NCBI GenBank assembly: GCA_964655485.1
Contig: CAZZMS010000111.1
Coordinates: 1 to 16,111 of the forward strand
Reading direction: 5' to 3'
Origin: JANWYU01 sp964655485
GTDB lineage: Bacteria > Bdellovibrionota > Bdellovibrionia > Bdellovibrionales > Bdellovibrionaceae
Length of the DNA: 16,111 nt
Shown here: positions 1-7,651 of the stretch, piece by piece
Position numbering within the stretch: position 1 is the first letter of the stretch
How the letters are laid out: every line of letters begins with the position of its first letter
The notes under the pieces: generated by a model
Seen by the model: the letters and a program-made list of their open reading frames with translations, nothing else
What the model was told of the DNA's origin: nothing
Databases searched by the model: none
Translations under genes and position numbers: made by a program

Positions 1-450
1 ATTCAAAAAGTGATTTTTGAATTTGCTCCTATGCCCCATCGTATTCAGTATGTGCGTAAAGTGGGGGGGGTCTATTTTTATAACGATAGCCTGTCCACCA
101 ATGTGCATTCTTTAGCGCGTGCTTTAGAATTGTTTCCAGAAAACGTGATTTTAATAGCGGGTGGTAAAGACGCCCACGTGAGTTTTGAAAGTTTGCGTCC
201 CCTCATTCGTCAAAAGGTTAAAACTTTACTCATTTACGGCGAGGCGAAGGAACAAATGAATCGCGATATCGGAGATTTCACCGAGACCTACCTGATTGGT
301 ACATTTGAGGAGGCCGTGTTAATTGCCTACCAAAAGTCGAGGATTGACGATTTTGTTCTCCTCTCGCCTGGTTGTCCAGCCACTGATTTGTTTGACAGTG
401 CCGAGGAAAGGGGAGACTATTTTATGGAGATGGTGCGCAAGTTTCGCTAA
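1..450 (+). CDS. murD: UDP-N-acetylmuramoyl-alanine--glutamate ligase MurD, 3' part (5' end outside window)
   Basis: This is the C-terminal domain of a Mur ligase. The reading frame is open from base 1 and the gene begins upstream of the window, so the internal GTG at 10 is not a start. MurD adds glutamate to UDP-MurNAc-L-Ala in the cytoplasm using ATP. Counting residues from base 1, the C-terminal domain landmarks are PHRIQYV at 12-18, NDSLSTN at 28-34, LIAGGKD at 51-57, a YGEA turn at 79-82, LLSPGCPATDLF at 120-131 and EERGDYF at 135-141; these match the order in MurD proteins. The family usually has Lys, Ser and Phe at three D-Glu-contacting positions (E. coli K348, S415, F422). By eye these are Ala here, which is odd. 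The ligase centre and ATP loop are not in the window. The stop at 448-450 is 25 bases before the next gene. Family assignment is firm; D-Glu specificity is inferred. Confidence 0.93.
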   Translation: MQKVIFEFAPMPHRIQYVRKVGGVYFYNDSLSTNVHSLARALELFPENVILIAGGKDAHVSFESLRPLIRQKVKTLLIYGEAKEQMNRDIGDFTETYLIGTFEEAVLIAYQKSRIDDFVLLSPGCPATDLFDSAEERGDYFMEMVRKFR

Positions 451-475
451 ATCTCTTCAGTAACAAGGAGTTTTT

Positions 476-964
476 ATGATCCGGCAAGGATGCGGGATAA
501 AAGTCCTAGGATGGGTATCGCTTTCACTATGTATGGTGACTCTTTTTTCCTGTGGTAGTAGCAGTAAGAAGCAGCGTTTGGTTCAACGTGATCATTTAGT
601 GGCATCGAAGAAGTTTTACTGCGAGTTCGTAAATGGCGAAAAGTACACGGATATCGATGTCGCTTTGAATATATTTATGGCGGAAAAATGCGACGGTAAC
701 CGACCTTTCAGTATCACGGGTTACCGTAGTATTTCTGATATTCCCGGGGTTATGTTTTGTTGTAATATCGCGACCACTACTGCGACGCCTACGGTGTTAG
801 ACCTGACTCAAAAAGCTTCGCAATCAGGACGCGGTGAGGCTGCGCGTGGTGATGGGAAACCTGCCAGTGGATCAGTGACGGGTTCAAAAGATGAGGAGAT
901 CAAAAACTCTTCCGGAGGATCTCCAGAATCTCCTGAGTCCAAGGACAGTGCCGGTAAACCCTAG
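476..964 (+). CDS. predicted lipoprotein of unknown function within the dcw cluster
   Basis: This 162-residue protein has a short basic N-terminus, a hydrophobic stretch at about residues 9-23 and a lipobox LFSC ending at Cys26, so it is probably a signal peptidase II substrate anchored in the outer or inner membrane. The mature part has four more cysteines (49, 72, 95, 96). The last 50 residues are a low-complexity tail rich in Ser, Gly, Lys, Glu and Asp, probably disordered. The start is supported by AAGGAG at 465-470, five bases before the ATG. It sits 25 bases after murD and 9 bases before ftsW, so it should be co-transcribed with them. I recognise no family. The position suggests an envelope or division-related role, but that is inference only. 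It could also be a lineage-specific passenger gene. Confidence 0.8.
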   Translation: MIRQGCGIKVLGWVSLSLCMVTLFSCGSSSKKQRLVQRDHLVASKKFYCEFVNGEKYTDIDVALNIFMAEKCDGNRPFSITGYRSISDIPGVMFCCNIATTTATPTVLDLTQKASQSGRGEAARGDGKPASGSVTGSKDEEIKNSSGGSPESPESKDSAGKP

Positions 965-973
965 TGGGTCAGG

Positions 974-2086
974 ATGAGCACATGGCAGAAACTTTCCTCT
1001 AGTTTCTTCTTCAAGACCCTCGTGGTGTTATGGGGGCTTGGCAGTTTGCAAGTCCTCTCTAGTTCCTTTTCCTTGAGTTTAGAGTATCATCAAATTGGTT
1101 ACTATTATTTTATCAAACAGTTGGCCTTTGTGCTTTTGGCTTTTACTGTGTTGCTGCTCTCTTTGAAAGATTTTGTGCCAAGGCAGTTTGTGCATTTGTG
1201 GTGGATATGGCCTTTGTCCGCGCTCGCTGCCTTAATGACTTTGCTGCCTGGCATTGGGGCTAAAGCCGGAGGTGCAAGTCGCTGGCTGAGTTTGCCTTTG
1301 GGCTTGCGGCTCGAGCCCTCGGAGTTTTTGAAGCTTGGTTTTTGCTTTTGGTTACCTGCTTTATTTTACTTGCGCCCTAAAACGATCGAATCGTGGGGGC
1401 TTAAGGCCAAATGGTTTCTGACTTTAATTCCTCTTATCGTGTTGCTTTTGCAGCCTGATTTTGGCTCATTAGTCATGTTGTGCTTACTGTTTGTGATTTT
1501 TCTTTTCATCAATGGTCTATCTTGGCGAGTATTGGTAGCACTCGCTGTTCCTTTAATGGCCGGATTGGCTTTGACGCTGTGGCTGGCCCCTTACCGTCGG
1601 CAAAGACTTTTAGCTTTTCTTGATCCATGGTCCGATCCGATGGGGCGTGGTTACCAAGTTTTACAATCCATGCTGACCGTTTCGCGCGGGGGCTTGTGGG
1701 GGCAGGGTATTGGTCGAAGTTCTGCCAAATGGTTTTATTTACCTGAAGGCCATACCGACTTCACTTTTGCTGTTTGGTTGGAGGAGTGGGGTTTCATTGC
1801 AGGTCTGTTACTCCTGTTGTTTTGGGGTTATGTGATTTATCGAATGGCAATCCTCGTATCGCAACAAGAGAGTCGTTACCAACGCTCGGTTTTGGCTATG
1901 CTAATGAGTTTATTTGGTTTAGCCACTTTTCTTAATTTAGCTGTGGTGACAGGTTTGTTACCCACTAAAGGTCTATCCTTGCCTTTTTTTAGCTACGGGG
2001 GGAGCAATCTTGTTGCCATGAGCTTTGTGTTTATTTATTTCTTACATGTCGAAATGAAAACTTTTTCGACCGAGGCGAGATCATGA
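974..2086 (+). CDS. ftsW: FtsW, SEDS-family septal peptidoglycan glycosyltransferase
   Basis: A 370-residue polytopic membrane protein of the FtsW/RodA/SpoVE (SEDS) family, which polymerises lipid II into glycan strands together with a class B PBP. Family signatures seen are ASRWLSLPLGLRLEPSEFLK (residues 101-120), LQPDFGS (159-165), the long loop RGYQVLQSMLTVSRGGLWGQ (225-244), LPEGHTDFTFAVWLEE (256-271) and LPFFSYGGSN (336-345). Asp262 in HTDF matches the conserved essential acidic residue of SEDS enzymes. I prefer FtsW to RodA because of its place between murD and murG. The start lies 9 bases after the lipoprotein stop with only a weak GGG upstream (966-968), so translation may depend on coupling. 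The stop overlaps the murG start as ATGA (2083-2086). The length is close to other FtsW proteins, although the N-terminal cytoplasmic tail is short. Confidence 0.96.
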   Translation: MSTWQKLSSSFFFKTLVVLWGLGSLQVLSSSFSLSLEYHQIGYYYFIKQLAFVLLAFTVLLLSLKDFVPRQFVHLWWIWPLSALAALMTLLPGIGAKAGGASRWLSLPLGLRLEPSEFLKLGFCFWLPALFYLRPKTIESWGLKAKWFLTLIPLIVLLLQPDFGSLVMLCLLFVIFLFINGLSWRVLVALAVPLMAGLALTLWLAPYRRQRLLAFLDPWSDPMGRGYQVLQSMLTVSRGGLWGQGIGRSSAKWFYLPEGHTDFTFAVWLEEWGFIAGLLLLLFWGYVIYRMAILVSQQESRYQRSVLAMLMSLFGLATFLNLAVVTGLLPTKGLSLPFFSYGGSNLVAMSFVFIYFLHVEMKTFSTEARS

Positions 2087-3255
2087 GTCCTATTCCCACG
2101 GTGGTGTTTGCCGGTGGCGGCACCGGTGGTCATATTTTTCCTGCCATAGCTGTGGCCGAGCAGTTGAATCTTCTTACCGAAGGAAAGGTGCGTATCATAT
2201 TCGTGGGAGCACAGGGTGGCCTAGAAGAGCAAATTATTCCTCGGCATGGTTACCCTTTGTACCTGTTACCTGTTGGAAAGTTGAATTACCGAGGTCAATG
2301 GCTAAAAAAACTCAAAACCCTTCTCCAGCTCCCTTGGGTGTTGTTGAAAGCTTTAGTTTTGCGTTGGCGCTTGCATCCTCAGGTCGTAGTGGGTATGGGG
2401 GGGTATGCCTCAGCCCCCATGGTTTTGGTAGCAGCCTTTACCAGAGGAGCCACGATGATTTGGGAGGCTAATGCGACTCCGGGGCTAGCGAATCGTTGGC
2501 TATCACGTTGGGTAAATCTCGCTCTTATTGTGTTTCCACAAGCCCGTCGCTTCCTTTCGGCAAGACATATTGAGTTACTGGGTATGCCTGTGCGAGTCGC
2601 CGTGGATGAAGCTTGGGTGAAAAGAAGTTCGATCCTAAATGCCCCTACGTCAGACTCGCTTCGGACCATTCAAGAGGGATCGCTCGATGGAGCTCAGGCC
2701 TCTATTTTCACCTTCTTTGTTTTTGGTGGCAGTCAGGGGGCTCGGGCTTTAAATCGGGTGGTGTTTGATCTGGTGAAACAGCACTCTCAAGACTTGCGTC
2801 AACAGGGAATTCGTATCGTGCATCAAATCGGTCGTCACGATTGGCAGGAGGCACAAGCCTGTTACGCTGGATTGTCATCAGAATGGGTAGAGTATCATGA
2901 GTTTATTCAGGATATGCCGAGATACTACGAACAAGCGGACGTCGTGATGTGCCGAGCGGGGGCAAGCTCTGTGGCCGAGGTGATGGCTTTTGGCTTAGTG
3001 ACGATTTTTGTGCCGTTACCTTTGGCAGATTCGCATCAAAAATCGAATGCCCAATCCTTGGTGGAGGCAGGGGCTGCCCTTATGATCGAGCAAAAAGAGC
3101 TGACCGTCGAAAAACTATTTGCTAGCCTCTTAGCTCTTAAACACGATCCGTCGAAGCGCAGGGCTATGCAGGAAAAAATGTTAGAACTTTATCGACCGCG
3201 GGCTTCGGTCAGAATGGCGGAGTTGATTTTGCAGGTATGTCGTCATGAAATTTAA
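2083..3255 (+). CDS. murG: MurG, lipid II-forming GlcNAc transferase
   Basis: MurG transfers GlcNAc from UDP-GlcNAc to lipid I on the cytoplasmic face of the inner membrane, giving lipid II, the substrate for FtsW. The glycine-rich loop FAGGGTGGHIFP is at residues 9-20, GMGGYASAP at 104-112, EANATPGLANRWLSR at 128-142, the second-domain nucleotide loop FGGSQGARALN at 214-224, and the donor-site segment RAGASSVAEVMAFG at 291-304 (Glu299 likely binds the GlcNAc or ribose part) followed by PLPLADSHQKSNA (311-323). At 390 residues it is longer than the usual roughly 355-365. The extra length lies mainly in the interdomain linker at about residues 172-209. GAGG at 2072-2075 can serve as ribosome binding site. 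The start overlaps the ftsW stop, and the end overlaps murC by 11 bases, so translation is probably coupled on both sides. Confidence 0.97.
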   Translation: MSPIPTVVFAGGGTGGHIFPAIAVAEQLNLLTEGKVRIIFVGAQGGLEEQIIPRHGYPLYLLPVGKLNYRGQWLKKLKTLLQLPWVLLKALVLRWRLHPQVVVGMGGYASAPMVLVAAFTRGATMIWEANATPGLANRWLSRWVNLALIVFPQARRFLSARHIELLGMPVRVAVDEAWVKRSSILNAPTSDSLRTIQEGSLDGAQASIFTFFVFGGSQGARALNRVVFDLVKQHSQDLRQQGIRIVHQIGRHDWQEAQACYAGLSSEWVEYHEFIQDMPRYYEQADVVMCRAGASSVAEVMAFGLVTIFVPLPLADSHQKSNAQSLVEAGAALMIEQKELTVEKLFASLLALKHDPSKRRAMQEKMLELYRPRASVRMAELILQVCRHEI

Positions 3256-4594
3256 TTCTTTTGCTATGCATTTTGTTGGCATCGGGGGTTCGGGAATGAG
3301 TGGGCTTGCTGAACTTTTTTTTCAGCTAGGAGCCCGTGTGAGTGGTAGCGATGTGCAAAGCTCCTCTGTTACCGAAGGCTTGAAACAAATGGGTATCACG
3401 ATCTACCAGGGGCACCAGGCCTCAAATCTTGGGGCTTGTGATGTGGTGGTGTACTCGAGTGCCATCCAGCCAGATAATCCTGAAATTCTCGAGGCCAAAC
3501 GCCGACGCATCCCTCTTATTCGCCGGGCCGAAGCGCTTGCGGAGCTGATGCGGATGCGTCGTGGAATAGCCATAGCCGGATCTCACGGCAAAACAACCAC
3601 CACGAGTTATCTGGCACATATTTTTTTACAAGCCCACTGGCATCCTATGGTTGTCGTGGGAGGAAAGCTCCACTCCCTCGGTTCGGGGGCCTTCTGCGGT
3701 CATGGTGATTGGTTGATTGCGGAAGCGGATGAAAGTGATGGTAGCTTTTTGCATTTATCGCCCGAGGTAGTGGTGGTTACCAATGTGGACAATGATCACT
3801 TAGATCATTATGGTTCCATGGCGAGTCTTGAAAAGGCCTTTTTTGAATTTGCCTCCCGGGTTCCTTTTTATGGTTACGTTCTTTATTGGGGTGATGATCC
3901 GCGTATGCGCCAAATCTTTCAATCACTCAATAAACCGGCCTTCAGCTATGGCTTTTCGGCGGACAATGATTATCGGATTATATCTTTGTCATCCGCAGGG
4001 CGAGTGGAATTGTGGATGGGGTCGCAGCACTTGGTAGATTATACGCCACCATTAGCGGGCCGGCATAATATGCTGAATGCCGCTGCAGCTCTCATCGTGG
4101 CCGAACGCAGTGGAATGGATGTAGCCTCCGCAGCTGAACATTTGAAAAGTTTTGCGGGAGTGGAGCGACGCCTGCAACATTTAGCCCGGGTTCGTGAGAT
4201 CGATTTTTACACCGACTATGCTCATCACCCAACAGAGATTCGTGCGACTCTCCAAGCCTTCCGTGAGCGATTTCCGTCACGCCGCCTGGTCGTTGTATTT
4301 CAACCGCACCGTTACTCACGCACTCAGGTCTGTTGGAATGAATTCTTGAGTTGCTTTGATGAAGCGCAAGAAGTAGCTCTTTTAGATATTTATCCTGCGG
4401 GAGAAAAACCTATTGAAGGAATCACAGCACAAACTCTCGCTGCCCAGTTAAAGCATCCTCAGGTTAAGTATTGGTCCTGTGATTTTTTCTCCTCCCTCGA
4501 GTTACCGCCCACGTGGCAAGCCGAAGATGTGGTGATTTTTATGGGAGCTGGGGACATTTATAAAAAGTCCAAGCAATGGCTGGCTCACCTATGA
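3245..4594 (+). CDS. murC: UDP-N-acetylmuramate--L-alanine ligase MurC
   Basis: MurC joins L-Ala to UDP-MurNAc with ATP, the first step of stem peptide assembly. The protein shows the N-terminal GIGGSGMSGLAE loop (residues 12-23), the Mur ligase P-loop GSHGKTTT (112-119), the substrate segment AEADESDGSF (159-168), TNVDNDHLDHYG (179-190), GRHNMLNAAAA (272-282), and C-terminal-domain motifs TDYAHHPTEI (323-332), FQPHRYSRT (352-360) and MGAGDIYK (433-440). At 449 residues it has the normal length. The start overlaps the murG end by 11 bases. A second ATG at codon 8 would also leave the Rossmann loop intact, but the first ATG has a possible GCAGG site upstream. The stop TGA overlaps an ATG of murB (ATGA at 4591-4594). 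Identification is firm. Confidence 0.97.
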   Translation: MKFNSFAMHFVGIGGSGMSGLAELFFQLGARVSGSDVQSSSVTEGLKQMGITIYQGHQASNLGACDVVVYSSAIQPDNPEILEAKRRRIPLIRRAEALAELMRMRRGIAIAGSHGKTTTTSYLAHIFLQAHWHPMVVVGGKLHSLGSGAFCGHGDWLIAEADESDGSFLHLSPEVVVVTNVDNDHLDHYGSMASLEKAFFEFASRVPFYGYVLYWGDDPRMRQIFQSLNKPAFSYGFSADNDYRIISLSSAGRVELWMGSQHLVDYTPPLAGRHNMLNAAAALIVAERSGMDVASAAEHLKSFAGVERRLQHLARVREIDFYTDYAHHPTEIRATLQAFRERFPSRRLVVVFQPHRYSRTQVCWNEFLSCFDEAQEVALLDIYPAGEKPIEGITAQTLAAQLKHPQVKYWSCDFFSSLELPPTWQAEDVVIFMGAGDIYKKSKQWLAHL

Positions 4595-5487
4595 AAGTTC
4601 CTCCCGGAGTACAAGCAAGGATCAGTTTAAAGCCATGGACCTCTTGGCAAGTGGGGGGTGTGGCGGATTGGTGGGCGCAGCCCTCATCTGTGCCAGAATT
4701 ACGTGAGATTCTTAGATGGGCGCAAAGCATGAATTTGTCCGTTCACGTTTTGGGTGGAGGCAGTAACATCCTCGTGAGTGATGCCGGGGTAGAGGGGTTA
4801 GTCATTGGGACTCAGCGATTAAATGGGATTGAGATCAAAGAAAGCCCTGAGGGTTTATGGATTAAAGCTCAGGCCGGTGTTAAAAAAAGTGAGTTACTGA
4901 AAATTTTTCTGCGTTACCAATTGTCGCCAGCCCTGTTTCTTGCCGGTTTACCGGGGGATGTGGGGGGAGGAGTGGTTATGAACGCGGGTGTCAGTGAGGA
5001 TTTGCGTCCGCGTGAGTTTGGTGAGTTGGTTTACTCGGTGGAAGTCATGGATTTCGGCGGAGATAGTCGTGAAATTCCTAAAGAGTCGTTGCGCTGGGAA
5101 TATCGGAAGAGTTATGGTTGGCAGCCGGGAATTATTCTTGAGGCGACTTTGTTTTGGCCTTGGGAGAAAATGCCAGATGTGTTACCGAGAGTTAAAGAGC
5201 TCAATCGCTTGCGTTTGCAGAAACAGCCCCTGGATTTGCCGAGCTGTGGGAGTGTTTTTAAAAACCCTCCGGGCTTAAAAGCTGCGCGCTTGATTGATGA
5301 ATCGGGCTTAAAAGGCTACCGGGTGGGGGACGCGCAAGTTTCGTTGAAGCATGCCAATTTTATCGTGAATCTGGGTAACGCTTCGGCTCAGGATATTCAT
5401 CAAATCATCGAGCACGTTCGGCAAGTGGTGTTTGAGCGAACGGGGGTCAAGCTCGAGTCAGAGGTTGTGTATTTTGGACGCTGGTGA
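4591..5487 (+). CDS. murB: UDP-N-acetylenolpyruvoylglucosamine reductase MurB
   Basis: MurB is the FAD- and NADPH-dependent reductase that makes UDP-MurNAc, the MurC substrate. I place the start at 4591, where the ATG overlaps the murC TGA as ATGA, giving 298 residues. An in-frame ATG at 4576 adds only five residues (MAGSP) and has no clear ribosome site, but cannot be excluded. With the 4591 start, the FAD site GGGSNILVSDAG is at residues 55-66, AGLPGDVGGGVVMNAG at 118-133, YRKS at 171-174, SCGSVFKNP at 218-226 (Ser221 is the likely catalytic serine) and the C-terminal LESEV at 288-292 (Glu291 probably matches the conserved acidic residue). VSLKHANFIVN at 250-260 is also typical. No ddl gene follows, unlike many dcw clusters. 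There are 44 bases between it and ftsQ. Confidence 0.96.
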   Translation: MKVPPGVQARISLKPWTSWQVGGVADWWAQPSSVPELREILRWAQSMNLSVHVLGGGSNILVSDAGVEGLVIGTQRLNGIEIKESPEGLWIKAQAGVKKSELLKIFLRYQLSPALFLAGLPGDVGGGVVMNAGVSEDLRPREFGELVYSVEVMDFGGDSREIPKESLRWEYRKSYGWQPGIILEATLFWPWEKMPDVLPRVKELNRLRLQKQPLDLPSCGSVFKNPPGLKAARLIDESGLKGYRVGDAQVSLKHANFIVNLGNASAQDIHQIIEHVRQVVFERTGVKLESEVVYFGRW

Positions 5488-5531
5488 GTGGCCACACCTC
5501 TCGCGCCGATTCCTAGACCTTTAGCGGGCTT

Positions 5532-6326
5532 GTGCCTAAATGTGCGACGGCTGGGACTAGACTTGTTAGCATAAAAGAAATGTTGGGTCGTTGGTTTTAT
5601 GCTTTACCTTTGGTGCTGGTTCCCCTCCTGTTGAGTGCAAGTTTTTGGTCTTTCGTAAAAAATGGTGGTTTTCAAGTAAGAACTGTCGAGTGGTCGTTTC
5701 CATCTAGTGTCCACTTGCCAGATTTTATTTGGAATGCTGAGTCCAGAGAGCGGCTCCAGCAGAGCGAGAGAGCTTTCAAGGCCTCCAATTTGTGGTTACT
5801 TGATGAGAGTGCCGTAGGTGAAGTCCTTGGAAGTTTTGAATGGATCTGTCAGTGGCGGGCACGCAAGAACTGGCCGTCCGCATTGTTCATTGAAGTGGAG
5901 TTGTGCACTATTGACTTATGGGAAAGGCAAGAGGCGCGAGTGCGACCCTTTTACTCCAATGGGACTTGGGGGCACTGGTATCCCAAATTCGCCGGCGCCG
6001 ACTTGGGTTTAAGCTTTGAATTTCCACGTTCATGGGGTGAGGAGGAAAAGCTGTTATTTGCTCGTCGTCTTAGTTCCTTCATGAGATCCGGTAACATCTC
6101 TTGGTTGCAAAAAGTGCAACAGGCAAGAATCGCCTCAGATGGGATGATTGCTTGGCAGCTTCAGAAACCTGCGGTAACCCTACTCACTAGAGAAGAGGTC
6201 ACGGGATCTCAAATGGATCGGGTAACACGAGTCTTAAACTTCCTCGAAAAAAAACAAATTGAGGCGCGCGTCATTGATGCTACCGGTGCCAAGAAAATTC
6301 TTGTCAGGCTACGCGGTGAGCCGTAG
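5532..6326 (+). CDS. ftsQ: FtsQ/DivIB-type cell division protein
   Basis: FtsQ is a bitopic inner membrane protein that links FtsL/FtsB and other divisome parts through its periplasmic POTRA and beta domains. With a GTG start at 5532 the protein has 264 residues: a short basic cytoplasmic tail, a membrane segment at about residues 22-42, a POTRA-like part with FQVRTVEW (47-54), NLWLLDESAVGEVLGSFEW (86-104) and CQWRARKNWPSALFIEVE (106-123), then a beta domain. The pattern of Trp-Val/Ile, basic residues, WP and IEVE is the recognisable FtsQ signature; overall similarity is weak, as is normal for this family. The position before ftsA and ftsZ supports the call. The start is uncertain: an in-frame ATG at 5580 would remove 16 residues and keep the membrane helix. 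Neither start has a strong ribosome site. An A8 tract lies at 6247-6254. Confidence 0.88.
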   Translation: MPKCATAGTRLVSIKEMLGRWFYALPLVLVPLLLSASFWSFVKNGGFQVRTVEWSFPSSVHLPDFIWNAESRERLQQSERAFKASNLWLLDESAVGEVLGSFEWICQWRARKNWPSALFIEVELCTIDLWERQEARVRPFYSNGTWGHWYPKFAGADLGLSFEFPRSWGEEEKLLFARRLSSFMRSGNISWLQKVQQARIASDGMIAWQLQKPAVTLLTREEVTGSQMDRVTRVLNFLEKKQIEARVIDATGAKKILVRLRGEP

Positions 6327-6327
6327 C

Positions 6328-6363
6328 CTAAACTTAAGACCAATGAAGGTCTTGTAAGTTTGG
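6328..6363 (+). promoter_or_regulatory. stem-loop filling the ftsQ-ftsA gap
   Basis: Directly after the ftsQ stop the RNA can fold into a hairpin of 14 pairs: 6328-6341 with 6348-6363, a six-base loop AATGAA (6342-6347), a two-base GT bulge at 6354-6355 and one G-U pair. Its base ends one nucleotide before the ftsA ribosome site AAAGGA (6365-6370). No T-run follows, so it does not look like an intrinsic terminator. It may set ftsA/ftsZ translation, be an RNase III site, or stabilise the downstream mRNA. The fold is seen in the sequence; the role is inference. Confidence 0.6.
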
Positions 6364-6376
6364 CAAAGGACGGTCT

Positions 6377-7636
6377 ATGAAAGCCTCTGATAGTCAAATT
6401 TTAGCGGCCCTAGATATCGGATCAAGCAAAATTGCCTTTGCCATCGCGAAACTTCAAAAAAAATCCTTAGATGAAAAGCCGCAAATTGAGGTCATTGGCT
6501 TAGGGCAGTGGTCGCACAGTGGCGTTAAGCAAGGAGTGGTAGTGGATATTGAATCCACGACGGAGGCGATCCAAAAAGCCCGTAAAGAAGCTGAATTAAT
6601 GGCAGGGATTCGTGTGCATGAGGTCGTTGTGGCCATCTCCGGCCCACATATTCGCTCTTTTGATTCTCGGGGAATGATTGCTATTAAGTCCAAAGAGGTT
6701 ACAGCCTCGGATATTGAGCGGGTCATTGAAGCGGCGAAGGCGGTTACTGTGCCCATGGATCGCACCGTTTTACACGTGATCCCCCGGGAGTACAAAGTTG
6801 ATAACCAAGAGGGTATTTTAAATCCTATAGGCATGGTAGGTGTGCGACTGGAAGTTTTGGCGCATATTGTGACTGGATCTCAAGCTACTATTCAAAACAA
6901 TATGAAATGTATTGAGCGGGCTGGGCTCAAGGTCAAAGGGCTCGTTATGAGTCAATTGGCAGCGAGCAAAGCTGTGCTGAGTGAGGATGAGAAAAATCTA
7001 GGTGTGTGCTTAGCGGATTTAGGTGCAGGAGCCACGCATCTTATTTATTACGTGCACAATAGTGTCGCCTACATGAGTCAGGTGGGAATTGGAGGGCAAT
7101 TTTTCACCAATGACATTGCCATTGGGCTTAGAACTCCGCAACAGAATGCCGAGCAGTTAAAAATCAAGCATGGTTACTGTATGAGTGCCGGTGTCAATGA
7201 AGAGGAGACCTTGGAAGTCGAAAGTGTCGGGGGAAGAAAAAGTCGTACGATTAAGAAAAAGGATTTGGCTGAAATTATTGAGCCACGAGCTGAGGAGTTA
7301 CTCAATTTTATAGCTCAAGATATGAAACAAAGTGGTTTGGCTCCTTTACTAGGTTCTGGGTTAGTTCTCACCGGTGGTGGCGCTCATATGGGTGGAATCA
7401 TTGATATGGCTGAGTATCAGTTAGACATTCCTGTGCGTTTAGGCTTGCCGCGTGATTTTGGTGGATTGAATGAAACTTTGAAGTCAGGACGTTTCGCCAC
7501 ATTAGCCGGCTTGCTGATTTACAGTGTTGAAGAAAAAAAGTTTGTGCAAACCGATTGGGAGTCGCGGAACCCTCAGTCGCACACCATTCAAAATCTCACA
7601 GGTAAGTTTAAAGATTTGTTCAAACAACGATTATAG
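6377..7636 (+). CDS. ftsA: FtsA, actin-like membrane anchor for FtsZ
   Basis: FtsA is an actin-fold ATPase that polymerises on the inner membrane, ties FtsZ filaments to it and recruits later divisome proteins. The phosphate 1 motif LDIGSSKI is at residues 12-19, GVKQGVVVDIESTTEAI at 49-65, the 1C subdomain starts near AISGPHIRSFDSRG (86-99), the phosphate 2 region CLADLGAGATHL is at 211-222 and the adenosine-site glycines LVLTGGGAHMGG at 329-340. The last residues IQNLTGKFKDLFKQRL (404-419) form the amphipathic membrane-targeting helix expected in FtsA. At 419 residues it has the usual length. The ATG has AAAGGA at 6365-6370, six bases upstream. It is 50 bases after ftsQ, with a hairpin between, and 15 bases before ftsZ, so ftsA and ftsZ are almost certainly co-transcribed. 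Confidence 0.97.
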   Translation: MKASDSQILAALDIGSSKIAFAIAKLQKKSLDEKPQIEVIGLGQWSHSGVKQGVVVDIESTTEAIQKARKEAELMAGIRVHEVVVAISGPHIRSFDSRGMIAIKSKEVTASDIERVIEAAKAVTVPMDRTVLHVIPREYKVDNQEGILNPIGMVGVRLEVLAHIVTGSQATIQNNMKCIERAGLKVKGLVMSQLAASKAVLSEDEKNLGVCLADLGAGATHLIYYVHNSVAYMSQVGIGGQFFTNDIAIGLRTPQQNAEQLKIKHGYCMSAGVNEEETLEVESVGGRKSRTIKKKDLAEIIEPRAEELLNFIAQDMKQSGLAPLLGSGLVLTGGGAHMGGIIDMAEYQLDIPVRLGLPRDFGGLNETLKSGRFATLAGLLIYSVEEKKFVQTDWESRNPQSHTIQNLTGKFKDLFKQRL

Positions 7637-7651
7637 CGTTAAGGAGGGCAC

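Noticed and set aside
2379..2669. Open frame on the minus strand within murG, and similar antisense frames within murC, ftsA, ftsZ and waaA
   Set aside because: They lie fully inside strongly recognised genes, have no ribosome sites or family motifs, and read as shadows of the codon pattern on the other strand.
4576..4590. ATG at 4576 as the murB start
   Set aside because: It adds only five residues and lacks a ribosome site. The ATG at 4591 overlaps the murC stop as ATGA, as at the ftsW-murG junction, and gives a normal MurB N-terminus. The choice is not certain.
6328..6376. Rho-independent terminator after ftsQ
   Set aside because: The hairpin is strong, but no T-run follows; a purine-rich ribosome site comes directly after it, so a regulatory or processing role is more likely.
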